Assembly: GCA_018266575.1 (NCBI GenBank)
Contig: JAFEAE010000023.1
Location: 496,001 to 560,000 of the forward strand
DNA from: Bacteroidota bacterium
Lineage (GTDB): Bacteria; Bacteroidota; Bacteroidia; Chitinophagales; Chitinophagaceae
Reading direction: 5' to 3'
Length of the DNA stretch: 64,000 nucleotides
Shown one piece after another: positions 44,864-53,830 of the stretch (position 1 is the first letter of the stretch; each line of letters opens with the position of its first letter). The notes under the pieces were generated by a model. That model made no database searches, was not told the DNA's origin, and saw only the letters and a program-made list of their open reading frames with translations. Position numbers and translations under genes: made by a program.

Positions 44864-45508
44864 ATGATGGACAATAAAATTGAGGTACCTGAATTTAATG
44901 CGATCATCATCGATGACCATGTATTATTTGCACAAGGCTTTTCGGAGTTATTAAAAACAATGGCCCCGGGCTGCGAAATCAGGCTGCATTCGTCTGTAGA
45001 GAAAGCAAAAAATGATTTGAAGACCGGCAAATACCACTACCTGTTTGTGGATTTATTAATGCCCGGCGTAAACACCAAAGAATTTGTTTCATCCTGCAGA
45101 AAAGAATACCCGGAATTAATAATAATTATTATCAGCACCATACAAGAGATCAGCAAAGTGCGTGAATTTTTTGGGATAGGCATTAACGGATACCTCAGCA
45201 AAGCCGTTAGCTATTTTGAATTAAAGCTCGCATTGGAAAAAACATACAATGGAGACAAATACGTCAGTTCCGATATTAACAGCCGAATGACGAATAGTCT
45301 TTTTTCCGCAGCACAAACAGATCTTACCGAAAAAGAATTAGAAGTTTTACGCTTAATTGCAGAAGGATGGAAAGTAAACAAGATCGCAGAAAGTCTTTTT
45401 CTCAGTCCATTTACCATTATGGCACATCGCAGAAATATCATGAAAAAACTTGACCTGCATTCAGCCGCAGAGTTAGTAAAATATGCGTACGAGCATAAAC
45501 TGAATTAA
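44864..45508 (+). CDS. LuxR/NarL-family response regulator
   Basis: The 214-residue protein has a receiver domain (AIIIDDHVLFAQGFSELL, phosphoacceptor Asp in LFVDLLMPG, Lys in YLSKAVS) and a C-terminal LuxR helix-turn-helix (TEKELEVLRLIAEGWKVNKIAESLFLSPFTIMAHRRNIMKKL). It is followed after 155 bases by a DesK-like kinase gene, its likely partner. Alternate start ATG at 44867. Targets are unknown; the divergent T9SS protein gene is one candidate. Confidence 0.88.
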   Translation: MMDNKIEVPEFNAIIIDDHVLFAQGFSELLKTMAPGCEIRLHSSVEKAKNDLKTGKYHYLFVDLLMPGVNTKEFVSSCRKEYPELIIIIISTIQEISKVREFFGIGINGYLSKAVSYFELKLALEKTYNGDKYVSSDINSRMTNSLFSAAQTDLTEKELEVLRLIAEGWKVNKIAESLFLSPFTIMAHRRNIMKKLDLHSAAELVKYAYEHKLN

Positions 45509-45663
45509 AAAACCAATGCATATCCTCTTCATCCTCTAAATAATAGCAGGTTCATTTCGACGACAGCCTTCGCCAACCGGTATCCGCAATAACTTCATAT
45601 CCTTTTTTGTTTTCCAGATCAGATTTCATACTCTTTAAAAGCAGTCAATAATGCTTTTACCTC

Positions 45664-46812
45664 ATGAAAATTTTATCTTTTGCCCGTTTCGTATCCATGA
45701 TCACGAGGCCATATAAACTTCTATATGCCCTCTTGTTTTTTATTATTTACAATGCCTGCGCGGCACAAACACAAAACAAAAGGGTTTCCATTCCTTCCGA
45801 TAAAGGTTCAAAATGGTTTGTGAGCGTTCCGGAGTTTACAAAAGAAGGGCCTCAATTTTTGGTGGCAGATAATAATCCTTCACCTGCTCAAAATAAAGTG
45901 GCGGGACATTCACGGCGCATCATCCTTGAAAACATCGAGCAATCAAATTATCCCACAACAAACACAATCCCTCAAAAACAGCTCAGGGCTTCAACGGATC
46001 CTTATGGCTGGACTAACAGGATTCCATTAGATATCTTGCTGTTTGGAGCTGCAGGTATTTTATTTTGGCTGATCGTTTACCAAAATAAAAAAGCAGATAA
46101 CATCAAATACATGCGGCTGGAAAAAAATGCAGAAAACATGGCGAAACTGTATTCCGACAGCCATTTGAAAATTGCAGAGCTTGAAGAAAAAAACAAGCTG
46201 GCAAAAGAAGCAATTAAAAAAGAACTGGCCGGCGAACTGCATCATAATTTAGCCGGTACCCTTGCCTCTGTGAAAATGCAACTGACCAGGATGGCCCTGG
46301 CCCGCGAAAATCTATATGCACACCAAAAATTGCTCTGCATGGCAGAACAAATAAACAAAGCCTATGAAGCGACAAGAAACCTCAGCCATAGCTGGTTTTC
46401 GGATGCGCCGCCAGAAACCTCTTTCGACGAGCAGGTTACTGCACTTGTGAATACTATTTTGCCTGGCGACCTGTACAAAAAAGAAATTTCACTCGAGCCT
46501 GGTGCATTAAAAAAGATCAGCACAACTACTATGATTGAATTACTGCGCATTATACGCGAGGCTTGTATAAACATTGTAAAGCATGCACAAGCAAGAAAAG
46601 TGCAGGTTAATATATATGATGATAAGCAGTTCATAATTTTAAATATTGCAGATGACGGGAAAGGTATGCCCCTGCAATCAAATTCACTATCAAAGAGCCA
46701 GGGAATTGGCCTATACTTAATTTCCGAAAGCATCAAGGCATTAAATGGTTCGATTAATTTTTATCCGGGGAACAAGGGAACGCAATTGGTTGTACGGCTA
46801 CCTTTTTCATAA
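45664..46812 (+). CDS. DesK/NarX-type sensor histidine kinase
   Basis: The 382-residue protein has an N-terminal export signal (LLYALLFFIIYNACAAQ), a short extracytoplasmic part, one membrane helix IPLDILLFGAAGILFWLIVY near 120-140, a coiled coil, a HisKA_3 domain with the phospho-His in LAGELHHNLAGTLASVKMQL, and a HATPase with IREACINIVKHAQA and GIGLYLISES. It should phosphorylate the LuxR-type regulator encoded upstream. It is the last chromosomal gene before the defence island. Confidence 0.88.
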   Translation: MKILSFARFVSMITRPYKLLYALLFFIIYNACAAQTQNKRVSIPSDKGSKWFVSVPEFTKEGPQFLVADNNPSPAQNKVAGHSRRIILENIEQSNYPTTNTIPQKQLRASTDPYGWTNRIPLDILLFGAAGILFWLIVYQNKKADNIKYMRLEKNAENMAKLYSDSHLKIAELEEKNKLAKEAIKKELAGELHHNLAGTLASVKMQLTRMALARENLYAHQKLLCMAEQINKAYEATRNLSHSWFSDAPPETSFDEQVTALVNTILPGDLYKKEISLEPGALKKISTTTMIELLRIIREACINIVKHAQARKVQVNIYDDKQFIILNIADDGKGMPLQSNSLSKSQGIGLYLISESIKALNGSINFYPGNKGTQLVVRLPFS

Positions 46813-46849
46813 AACAATTTTTAAATAATAGCTGATTAGCTGGTAAAGA

Positions 46850-47277
46850 GCAGGGCTTTATTGGAAATGCTGGAAAATGCCATAAAAAAATATCAGAATA
46901 ATCTTTTAACAACTGCGGAAATTATTCAGGAGCTGATTAATATCGCCAAAGAAATAAAAGAGAGCGATAAAGAAGGAGAAAGACTTGGATTAACTACAGA
47001 TGAGGTTGCATTCTACAACGCCCTCGAAGTAAATGATAGTGCTGTAAAAGTTTTAGGTGATGATACTTTGAGAGAAATAGCGAGGGAAATTGCAGAAAAG
47101 GTAAAAACAAACACCAGCATAGATTGGACAATTCGTGAAAGTGCCAGAGCCAAACTGATGGTTATTGTGCGAAGAACATTAACTAAGTATGGTTATCCGC
47201 CGGATAAACAACAGCAGGCAATTGATACAGTGATGAAGCAGGCGGAAATGATGGCGGATCAATATGTGACTAATTAA
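46850..47277 (+). pseudogene. hsdR: 3' remnant of type I restriction subunit hsdR
   Basis: An open frame of about 140 codons reads LLEMLENAIKKYQNN ... EGERLGLTTDEVAFYNAL ... IDWTIRESARAKLMVIVRRTL ... KQAEMMADQY, which is the C-terminal domain (DUF3387 region) of HsdR proteins of about 1000 residues. The helicase and nuclease parts are missing and the upstream frame is stopped at 46837-46839. The remnant starts about 40 bases after the histidine kinase stop. A type I R-M system once stood here and was deleted or replaced. Confidence 0.85.
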
Positions 47278-47441
47278 ACCTACAACTAATTTTTTATAAT
47301 AAAAGATTTTCAGATCTCAAAAATTGGGAACATTAAATGGTTCCAACCTTCTTCGAGGCTTTATTAATTTTTCTGCAGGAAAATTAAATAAACGAAGTGT
47401 AAAATTACACATGATAATCCGGGTCTTTTCATAAAATTACT

Positions 47442-47462
47442 TACCTTTGGCGTTAGTAACGC
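47442..47462 (+). promoter_or_regulatory. higBA promoter and operator palindrome
   Basis: TACCTTTG at 47442-47449 matches TAnnTTTG. It is followed at once by GCGTTA-G-TAACGC (47450-47462), a perfect inverted repeat over the expected transcription start. It is well placed for repression by HigA, the usual autoregulation of this TA family. Confidence 0.65.
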
Positions 47463-47473
47463 TAAACAGTAGT

Positions 47474-47755
47474 ATGATTTTATCTTTTGGATCAAAAGAA
47501 ACTGAAAAAATTTGGGATGGGAAAAGGGCCAGTAAGTTGCCAGTCGAAATTCAGGAGATCGGAAGAAGAAAGCTGAGAATGCTTAATAACTCTCAAAATA
47601 TTACTGATTTGAGAATTCCCCCATCAAATCAGTTAGAGAAATTAAAAGGTAAATTGAAAGACTATTATTCAATAAGAATTAATGATCAATGGAGGATAAT
47701 GTTTAAATGGAGTAATGGGAATGCGACCGAAGTTGAAATAATTGATTATCATTAA
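47474..47755 (+). CDS. higB: HigB-type toxin (RelE superfamily mRNA interferase)
   Basis: From the ATG at 47474 the protein has 93 residues (MILSFGSKETEKIWDG ... LPVEIQEIGRRKLRMLNNS ... DLRIPPSNQLEKLKGKLKDYYSIRINDQWRIMFKW). This is the HigB/'plasmid maintenance killer' pattern, with basic residues before the C-terminal strands. HigB cleaves mRNA on the ribosome. The longer open frame from 47447 would begin within the promoter, so the ATG after the palindrome is preferred. The antitoxin gene follows 11 bases downstream; toxin-first order is normal for higBA. Confidence 0.9.
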   Translation: MILSFGSKETEKIWDGKRASKLPVEIQEIGRRKLRMLNNSQNITDLRIPPSNQLEKLKGKLKDYYSIRINDQWRIMFKWSNGNATEVEIIDYH

Positions 47756-47766
47756 AACAAGCTAAA

Positions 47767-48063
47767 ATGAAAAAACTTAGAAATATACATCCAGGCGAAA
47801 TCCTTTTAGAAGAGTTTTTAAATCCGTTAGAAATTTCAGCATATAAATTAGCAAAAGATGTAGGAATACCTCAAACAAGAGTATCTGAAATTTTGAAAGG
47901 TAACCGTAGAATTACAGCGGACACAGCTTTAAGGCTTTCAAAATATTTTGGAACAACCCCCAAGTTCTGGCTTGGATTACAGGATGATTATGATTTGGAA
48001 GAACAGAATTACAAAGAGCAGGAAATCAAAAATATTAAGCATTATTCTTTAAATGTTGCTTAA
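47767..48063 (+). CDS. higA: HigA-type antitoxin (XRE family)
   Basis: The 98-residue protein opens with MKKLRNIHPGEILLEEFLNPLEIS and has the helix-turn-helix AYKLAKDVGIPQTRVSEILKGNRRITADTALRLSKYFGTTPKFWLGLQDDYDL, the full HigA/VapI signature. It neutralises HigB and should bind the palindrome at 47450-47462. A HigBA pair in a defence island can act in phage exclusion or simply stabilise the island. Confidence 0.92.
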   Translation: MKKLRNIHPGEILLEEFLNPLEISAYKLAKDVGIPQTRVSEILKGNRRITADTALRLSKYFGTTPKFWLGLQDDYDLEEQNYKEQEIKNIKHYSLNVA

Positions 48064-48199
48064 ACTTATAGTGCAGTTACTTTAGTAAGTAGTCCCAAAT
48101 AGCCAGAGTACGACCCTTCTGCTAAAAGACTTAAATAGCATTGAACAATACTTATAGTACCTTAAAAAGTCAGGCGAAGCAATAATTTTATAATAAAAA

Positions 48200-48841
48200 A
48201 TGCCTCGACTAAAAGAACGAAGAAAAATCATTCACAAGCCATCAACTCACGAAATTTTTGTGTGTTTGTCAACTATGCCTAAATGGTCTCAAATTTTGGC
48301 TCAGAACGGCACAGGTAAATCTTACGACTCGTTTTTAAAATGGCTCATAGAAGTTAATTATTTTAATGAGCGAGAAGAAAAGATTACTATAAAAGAGATC
48401 GCCACTGCTTTTAAATTGGAAACAGTTAAGGTTACTAAGTGGCTTCATGAGATTTATGAAGATTTGCTTGATTTGAATTATGAAAGTCCTCAACTTTTTA
48501 CCGATAACAAAATCGAAGTCGCTTGCCATTTTAGCTACTATGACAGTTCTGCGATTATTAATCTTGGGTTGAATATTATCCCTCGAGTCTATGAATATTT
48601 TCATTTCTATTTTGTGAAAGCTAAAATAGGTACAAATTGTTTTTGGGTAAGTGACATTCATCATGAAATGAATAACGATAGTATAAAAACGAATATTTGG
48701 TTAGATGGTGGCATTTTAAACAAGTATAGAGAAATGGCAATCGAAGAAGCAAAACACAAGGGCTACCTCAGCCAATTAGATGTGTGGAATATGACAAATT
48801 CAGAAATTGATGAGATTATAGGAAGAAATTCGAGGCGATAA
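48200..48841 (+). CDS. Unrecognised 213-residue protein in the defence island
   Basis: The soluble protein has a basic start (MPRLKERRKIIHKPS), a region KITIKEIATAFKLETVKVTKWLHEIYEDLL that reads as a winged helix-turn-helix, and an aromatic-rich C-terminal half. No nuclease or NTPase motif is visible. It points the same way as HigBA and the PLD gene. It could be a regulator or an effector; function is not assignable. Confidence 0.55.
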   Translation: MPRLKERRKIIHKPSTHEIFVCLSTMPKWSQILAQNGTGKSYDSFLKWLIEVNYFNEREEKITIKEIATAFKLETVKVTKWLHEIYEDLLDLNYESPQLFTDNKIEVACHFSYYDSSAIINLGLNIIPRVYEYFHFYFVKAKIGTNCFWVSDIHHEMNNDSIKTNIWLDGGILNKYREMAIEEAKHKGYLSQLDVWNMTNSEIDEIIGRNSRR

Positions 48842-48943
48842 AGGCATTCTTAATTTTTCGACTTAATTACTCCGTAATATTTTAATTATTATTACGTTTA
48901 CATAGTAGAAATCTATTCCTATTAAAAATCATACTTACCTAAT

Positions 48944-49867
48944 ATGGCTAAGTTTTTGACTACTTCGGGCATCGCCAATTACATTGAACAGATTATTAGG
49001 GATGCTGATAAATCCATCATTATAGTTTGTCCATATTTAAAAGTTAATAAGAATGCTTTTGATCGTTTAAAAGATGCCAACAGAAAAGGAATACGGATCA
49101 CAGTCATCTATGGAAAAGAAAGATTAAATGCGAATGAAGAAAAAAAACTTCATGAAATTGAGAACTTGGAGATTTTTTATTGCCAAAGCTTGCATGCAAA
49201 GTGTTATCATAACGAAAATGTTATGGTTATCTCTTCAATGAATCTTCATGAATTTTCTGAAAAAAATAATAGAGAGATGGGAATTTTGATTGAAGCTACT
49301 AATGACGAAATTCTTTTTAAGGATACTCTCAAAGAAATTGAGTCTATTAAAAATGCTTCAACTCAGGAAAAGTTTTTCAAAAAAAAGCCATTGTTAAATG
49401 TCAAATTGGAATCGGACAAAATCGATCCTTTGTATAATTCAATTGAGACGTTTTACATACCTCATCTTTTGCAATTATTAAAAGAGAATTATTTAAATCA
49501 GATAAATAAATTCTCCTTCGAAGAAATTAGAAACTTAATTTCAATTCCTAATTTCCCAAATAAAGGAGTCACTCTTGAATTTGGGAGTCGTTTAAATTTT
49601 AAGTTTGATAACGCTTATGATTTTCCAAAAATCAAGTATAACAACGATAAAATATTGCACGAGAACTTACCTAATACTTTGTTTTATTGGAATTACAAAA
49701 CGTTGAGCTTTCCTAATCCCTATATCTATCCTGAGGTAGACAAGAATTATTATATGAATAGAAATTGTGCTGATTTAATTTCCAATAGATATTTCAAAAT
49801 AATAAAAGTAGTTGTCGACAAACTAGAGTTTTATAAAACCGATTTCCAGAAAATAAAATGGAATTAA
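48944..49867 (+). CDS. Phospholipase D-family protein with one HKD motif
   Basis: The 307-residue protein has a PLD-like N-terminal domain: KSIIIVCPYLKVNKNAFDRL, then H84-x-K86 in LHAKCYHNENVMVISSMNLHEFSEKNNREMGI. One HKD motif implies a homodimeric active site as in Nuc/BfiI-type nucleases. The remaining ~180 residues are unrecognised, AT-rich and asparagine-rich. In an R-M neighbourhood a nuclease role is likelier than lipid cleavage, but this is inference. Confidence 0.7.
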   Translation: MAKFLTTSGIANYIEQIIRDADKSIIIVCPYLKVNKNAFDRLKDANRKGIRITVIYGKERLNANEEKKLHEIENLEIFYCQSLHAKCYHNENVMVISSMNLHEFSEKNNREMGILIEATNDEILFKDTLKEIESIKNASTQEKFFKKKPLLNVKLESDKIDPLYNSIETFYIPHLLQLLKENYLNQINKFSFEEIRNLISIPNFPNKGVTLEFGSRLNFKFDNAYDFPKIKYNNDKILHENLPNTLFYWNYKTLSFPNPYIYPEVDKNYYMNRNCADLISNRYFKIIKVVVDKLEFYKTDFQKIKWN

Positions 49868-50086
49868 AATTTATTAAGGATTATCAAGAGAATTAAAAAT
49901 TCTTAGAATCTTTAGATCTTAAAGAACAATATAAAACAAATCTCATCGGCTGGGGTGAACAAATAACTTAGATTCACTACTATTTAAAAATTTGCATAGT
50001 AGTGGTTCCGATGTAATAAATAGAAAGAAAGATTATTTATTTATTTAAGGACTTATAAAAAATATAGGAAAATAGGTATGCTCATA
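49868..50086. other. Intergenic region between PLD gene and the minus-strand HNH gene
   Basis: AT-rich and without a supported gene. It lies at the 3' ends of convergent genes; I see no strong hairpin. Confidence 0.3.
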
Positions 50087-51103
50087 TCAAACTCTAAGTC
50101 CAAGTTCGTTGCCTATATCTTTCGTCAATTTTGATAATATTCTTTTGTGCAATCTACTTTCGTGAATATAATTTCCAAGAAATAATTCAATTATTTCTCC
50201 TTCTGAAGAAAATAATTTTTTTCCTGGGGTAATTTCATAATCCCTTAAGAGCTCGTTTATTTCACTATCATTATAAATATGCGATTTCGTAATTATTTCT
50301 CCTGCATAATCCTTATGAAAGTTGTATCTATCATCAAGAGCAAATACAGTGATATTTTTTTTTGCTCGTTTCACATCGTCTTTATTTGAAGTAGATTTTT
50401 TGACTAACTTTATTTTAAAGTCTTTTTTATTCACTAGAAAGTCGACAGAATCAATATTCGTTTGAAACTCAAAAATCCCTTCAAAGCCTTCCACGAAAGG
50501 ATGTAAATGTGTTGAATAAAGGAAAGGTTTTGACCCTTTTAGATTTGAATTACAAATATAGCATGCAGGAATCAAGTTATAGAATGATAGAGCCAGATAA
50601 GGATGTTTAGATTTAGGAAAAAAATGATCAAAATGAGGACGGGTCTTATATTTTTTTTTCTTAATCGTGAAAGTGAATTGCGCATTACAATATAGGCAAG
50701 TGGATAAATCTAGTAGTAAGGCATGATCATATGCCATCTTCCCTTGGTGTATTTTTGAAAAAGAATTGTTATCATAATCATAATTAAAAACCATGAACAT
50801 TTCATTGTTTAACCATTTTGCCACTTCTCTATTTGTCACTCCCGGATGAGCTATTCGATAATTTGCTTTTGCAACAGTTATTAAGTTGTCGATTTGATTA
50901 ATATGAAATTCCAATTTATCAGGTCTACCAGTGATAATGCTTTCAACGTTTTTTAAAATATAAGTAAACACTGGCGTTGCCTCATCGTTGAGAACATTCC
51001 GATTTGTTATAGTAGTAGTTAGAGAAAATGCAGCTTCAATCTTTTTGTAAAATGAAGCAGCCTTAGCATCAAGCTCTTGAAGAGTATATGGGACCTTGAT
51101 CAT
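50087..51103 (-). CDS. HNH endonuclease, PtuB-like partner of the adjacent ATPase
   Basis: The 338-residue protein has a central zinc-supported HNH site: C136/C139 in TCLYC, D159-H160 in RPHFDHFFPKSKHPYLALSFYNLIPACYICNSNLKG, with N176 and C181/C184. An N-terminal helical region and a C-terminal region of unknown fold flank it. The gene starts four bases after the AAA ATPase stop. An ATPase followed by an HNH nuclease is the layout of Septu (PtuA-PtuB), an anti-phage system. Confidence 0.8.
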   Translation of the reverse strand: MIKVPYTLQELDAKAASFYKKIEAAFSLTTTITNRNVLNDEATPVFTYILKNVESIITGRPDKLEFHINQIDNLITVAKANYRIAHPGVTNREVAKWLNNEMFMVFNYDYDNNSFSKIHQGKMAYDHALLLDLSTCLYCNAQFTFTIKKKKYKTRPHFDHFFPKSKHPYLALSFYNLIPACYICNSNLKGSKPFLYSTHLHPFVEGFEGIFEFQTNIDSVDFLVNKKDFKIKLVKKSTSNKDDVKRAKKNITVFALDDRYNFHKDYAGEIITKSHIYNDSEINELLRDYEITPGKKLFSSEGEIIELFLGNYIHESRLHKRILSKLTKDIGNELGLRV

Positions 51104-51107
51104 TTCT

Positions 51108-52982
51108 TTACTTTTTTCTTTTGAGTTTTAGCAAAGTATCAATTCTATTTCGAAGGTTTTCAATTTCATCATCTATCCCAAATTTATCACTCCACATGCC
51201 TTGTAATTTTCGCCTTAGTATTGGCTCGCCAATTAAATTTATTGTTTTTTTATATGCTTGATCTGGTTGAGTGATCTGATCATTTCCCAAATATTTAATG
51301 ATACTATCAATTTTTTCTTTTGCAAATGCCCCAATTATTGCCCCATCCATGTAAAATGAATCGGAAAAAAGAGTATGTATATTGCCACCAAATGTTTCGG
51401 CTCGATTATTTTCTTTTTCATGAACGATAACTTGTTCGTCGCTTGTTTTTTCAATGAATATAATATGGTATTTAGGCAAATCAGATGTTAGAAAAGGAGC
51501 ATTCGCTGTGATTATTAGTTGAAGTTTATGTTCGCTAAATAATAACGATAAAAACTCTATTGTATTTTTGAAAAATTTTCGTTGCCATTCTGGATGATAT
51601 CCTGCATCTCCTTCATCAATAAGAATCACAAGATTTTTCTTCAAGTCAGCACTGCCAATCTCATGATGTTTTAAATGGTAAAATCTTGATACAAAAGACA
51701 AATAGGACTGTTCACCAGTACTAAGTCCTCTCCATTTAAAACTTAGAAAAGGCGTGAGCCCTTTGATTTTTAGATAAATGGTTATTAATGCTGAGAATGC
51801 TTGATCTGCTTTGTCGGAAAGATGAAAGACAAAATTAGGTTGCTTTTCATTTGAGTTTTGAACTGAAATTATTTTCTGATTAAGCAAGTTTTCAAATTGA
51901 GTTATGAATTTGGGTACAAGTTCAGAAAGTTCTAGGTACTTTGAATAAGGAATGGTTGTATTTCCATAATTGACCTCATTATTCCTTAGATTGACAAAGA
52001 AACGCGTTATGAATTTTTTTAGTGACTCTTTTTTCTTGATTGAGAAATCATGCGAGAATTTTATACTTGACGAAAATTTTCTTTCTGTAAGTAAAAGATT
52101 TATCAATAAAGCAATTAACATTGAGTTTAGTGGTCTATCATTAGCCTTTTCTTTTTTATTTTTATTGTCCAACCTAGTAATTAAATCATGGACATCCTTT
52201 TCTGTTGTGTTAGTTTTAGAAAAAAAGATTCTGTCAGTGTTATCAATTGATATATTTAGTGTATTGGGAGGGCTGAATGGTAAAATACTTCTGGAACTCG
52301 ATATTAAAAATTGAACTGCTTTTGTGATTTCATTACCTATAAAATATTCTAAATCGCTCGAGAAGTTTTGTGTATCTTGATTGTTAGGAAGAGATAGATT
52401 CTCTTCTACCCTTTTTTTTCTTTCTTGCTCAATAAGAGCTGATGTTGAGATATTCTTTAGCCCCGCCCAGTCTGTCAATTCTGGCTTATAATCTATAAAA
52501 AAGGAATAATAAACATAATCGATTTCTGACAACTTTGAAGATAAACGAAATGATTGCATTACGTTTGTAGATTGTCCATAATTATTTATTATGAATTTGC
52601 CAGTGTCGTCAATTACTTGCAAATTCCAATTTTGAGGAACCATAATACAATGGTGTGATTCATTCGCATTCTCATAGCTATAGACGATTATATCGGATTC
52701 GATGTTAGCTTCTAATCCTTCGGGTAAGTAGGATTTTATATAATTCAGAATACTTGATTTTCCAGTACCATTTTTTCCAATTATTCCAGTAACATTCACT
52801 ATGTTAGGTTTGCCGAAAAAGTCATCAATATAATTTGGATTGTATTTAATAATCAATCTTCCTTCATTATTGTTTTCATTATTTTTATCCAATTCTAGTT
52901 TTATAAAATACTTTGAGGATAAATTAATTCCTTGATTTTTGAAATGAGCAAATTTGTGAATCCAAATGAAGTGAATCTCCAT
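51108..52982 (-). CDS. AAA/ABC-type ATPase, PtuA-like (Septu-like system)
   Basis: The 624-residue protein has Walker A GKNGTGKS at 69-76, an ABC-type signature LSTGEQSYLSF at 420-430 and Walker B LVILIDEGDAGYHPEWQRKF at 451-470, then LIITANAPFLTSDLP. The long middle insertion (150-400) is the SMC-like arm region typical of OLD/PtuA ATPases. No TOPRIM nuclease follows; instead the next gene is an HNH nuclease. In Septu the ATPase senses infection and releases or activates the nuclease. The pair is on the minus strand, divergent from the R-M operon. Confidence 0.82.
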   Translation of the reverse strand: MEIHFIWIHKFAHFKNQGINLSSKYFIKLELDKNNENNNEGRLIIKYNPNYIDDFFGKPNIVNVTGIIGKNGTGKSSILNYIKSYLPEGLEANIESDIIVYSYENANESHHCIMVPQNWNLQVIDDTGKFIINNYGQSTNVMQSFRLSSKLSEIDYVYYSFFIDYKPELTDWAGLKNISTSALIEQERKKRVEENLSLPNNQDTQNFSSDLEYFIGNEITKAVQFLISSSRSILPFSPPNTLNISIDNTDRIFFSKTNTTEKDVHDLITRLDNKNKKEKANDRPLNSMLIALLINLLLTERKFSSSIKFSHDFSIKKKESLKKFITRFFVNLRNNEVNYGNTTIPYSKYLELSELVPKFITQFENLLNQKIISVQNSNEKQPNFVFHLSDKADQAFSALITIYLKIKGLTPFLSFKWRGLSTGEQSYLSFVSRFYHLKHHEIGSADLKKNLVILIDEGDAGYHPEWQRKFFKNTIEFLSLLFSEHKLQLIITANAPFLTSDLPKYHIIFIEKTSDEQVIVHEKENNRAETFGGNIHTLFSDSFYMDGAIIGAFAKEKIDSIIKYLGNDQITQPDQAYKKTINLIGEPILRRKLQGMWSDKFGIDDEIENLRNRIDTLLKLKRKK

Positions 52983-53335
52983 AACTGAAAATATTTAAAC
53001 AAAAAATTAAGTTGTATAATAAGTAATACTGTATAACTATTGTTGATTGATTAGACTAAATTTTCGAATCTTATTATTTCCCCAATAAAGAAATAAGTAA
53101 AAATAATTACTAGAAATTATTGCTTTTAATTATTAATTACAATTTGACTTTAAATTTATTAATATAATTTATATTACACTATCGCACTAAAATCGAACTA
53201 AGAAGCTCATTCCAAAGAATTAAGGTGAAATGGTTATTTATTACATTTACTGATTTGCTAATTATAAAAATGGCTGAAGAATCGGATTGATTGTAGTCGA
53301 TGCGATAAAAATTAGAAATAGTAGGCAAAACATTT
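52983..53335. other. AT-rich divergent promoter region
   Basis: About 350 very AT-rich bases between the divergent Septu-like and R-M operons. Both promoters must lie here, but no exact TAnnTTTG with a partner box stands out, and no convincing control (C-protein) gene or palindrome was found. Confidence 0.4.
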
Positions 53336-53794
53336 ATGGTAATTAGTGAAAAATCTTATATACGAGACAGCAGGTCACCGAAACCCAAAAGTGAAAACGT
53401 GTCTAGGATAATGAGCGCTAATAAGTCTAAAAACACTAAACCAGAAATATTATTTAGAAAGACTTTATGGAAAATTGGCAAGCGTGGATACAGGCTTAAT
53501 TATAAAAAAATTTCTGGAAGACCTGACATAGTTTTTGTATCAAAAAAAATCGCAATTTTTATACATGGTTGTTTTTGGCATAGATGCCCAATTTGTAACT
53601 TACCCCTGCCTATTAATAATCGTAAATTTTGGCAAAATAAATTTGAAAAAAACCAGAAAAGAGATTTTAATAAAGTTCAAGACCTCAAAATGTCGGGCTG
53701 GAAGGTTTTTTCTTTTTGGGAGTGTGAGCTAAAAAAAGATGTGGACAAATTAGCAAAAAAGATTGACAAAGAAATTGCTAAAATCAAAACATAA
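53336..53794 (+). CDS. vsr: Very short patch repair endonuclease
   Basis: The 152-residue protein matches Vsr: SRIMSANKSKNTKPEILFRKTLWKIGKRGYRLN, the catalytic Asp64 in GRPDIVF, and FIHGCFWHRCPIC with the histidine and cysteines of the zinc and active site, ending in WKVFSFWECEL. Vsr nicks next to T:G mismatches that arise when 5-methylcytosine deaminates. It is normally linked to a C5-methyltransferase, here 36 bases downstream. Confidence 0.92.
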   Translation: MVISEKSYIRDSRSPKPKSENVSRIMSANKSKNTKPEILFRKTLWKIGKRGYRLNYKKISGRPDIVFVSKKIAIFIHGCFWHRCPICNLPLPINNRKFWQNKFEKNQKRDFNKVQDLKMSGWKVFSFWECELKKDVDKLAKKIDKEIAKIKT

Positions 53795-53808
53795 AATTGA
53801 GTCAATAT

Positions 53809-53816
53809 TATTTTTG
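53809..53816 (+). promoter_or_regulatory. -7 box before the methyltransferase gene
   Basis: TATTTTTG, an exact TAnnTTTG, lies 14 bases before the ATG at 53831. It may give the methyltransferase its own transcript with a very short leader, in addition to read-through from vsr. No -33 box is visible. Confidence 0.45.
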
Positions 53817-53830
53817 TAAAAAAAATAACA

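Noticed and set aside
51108..52982. ATPase as an OLD-family or Gabija nuclease
   Set aside because: No TOPRIM domain after the ATPase part, and the partner gene is an HNH nuclease rather than a UvrD-like helicase.
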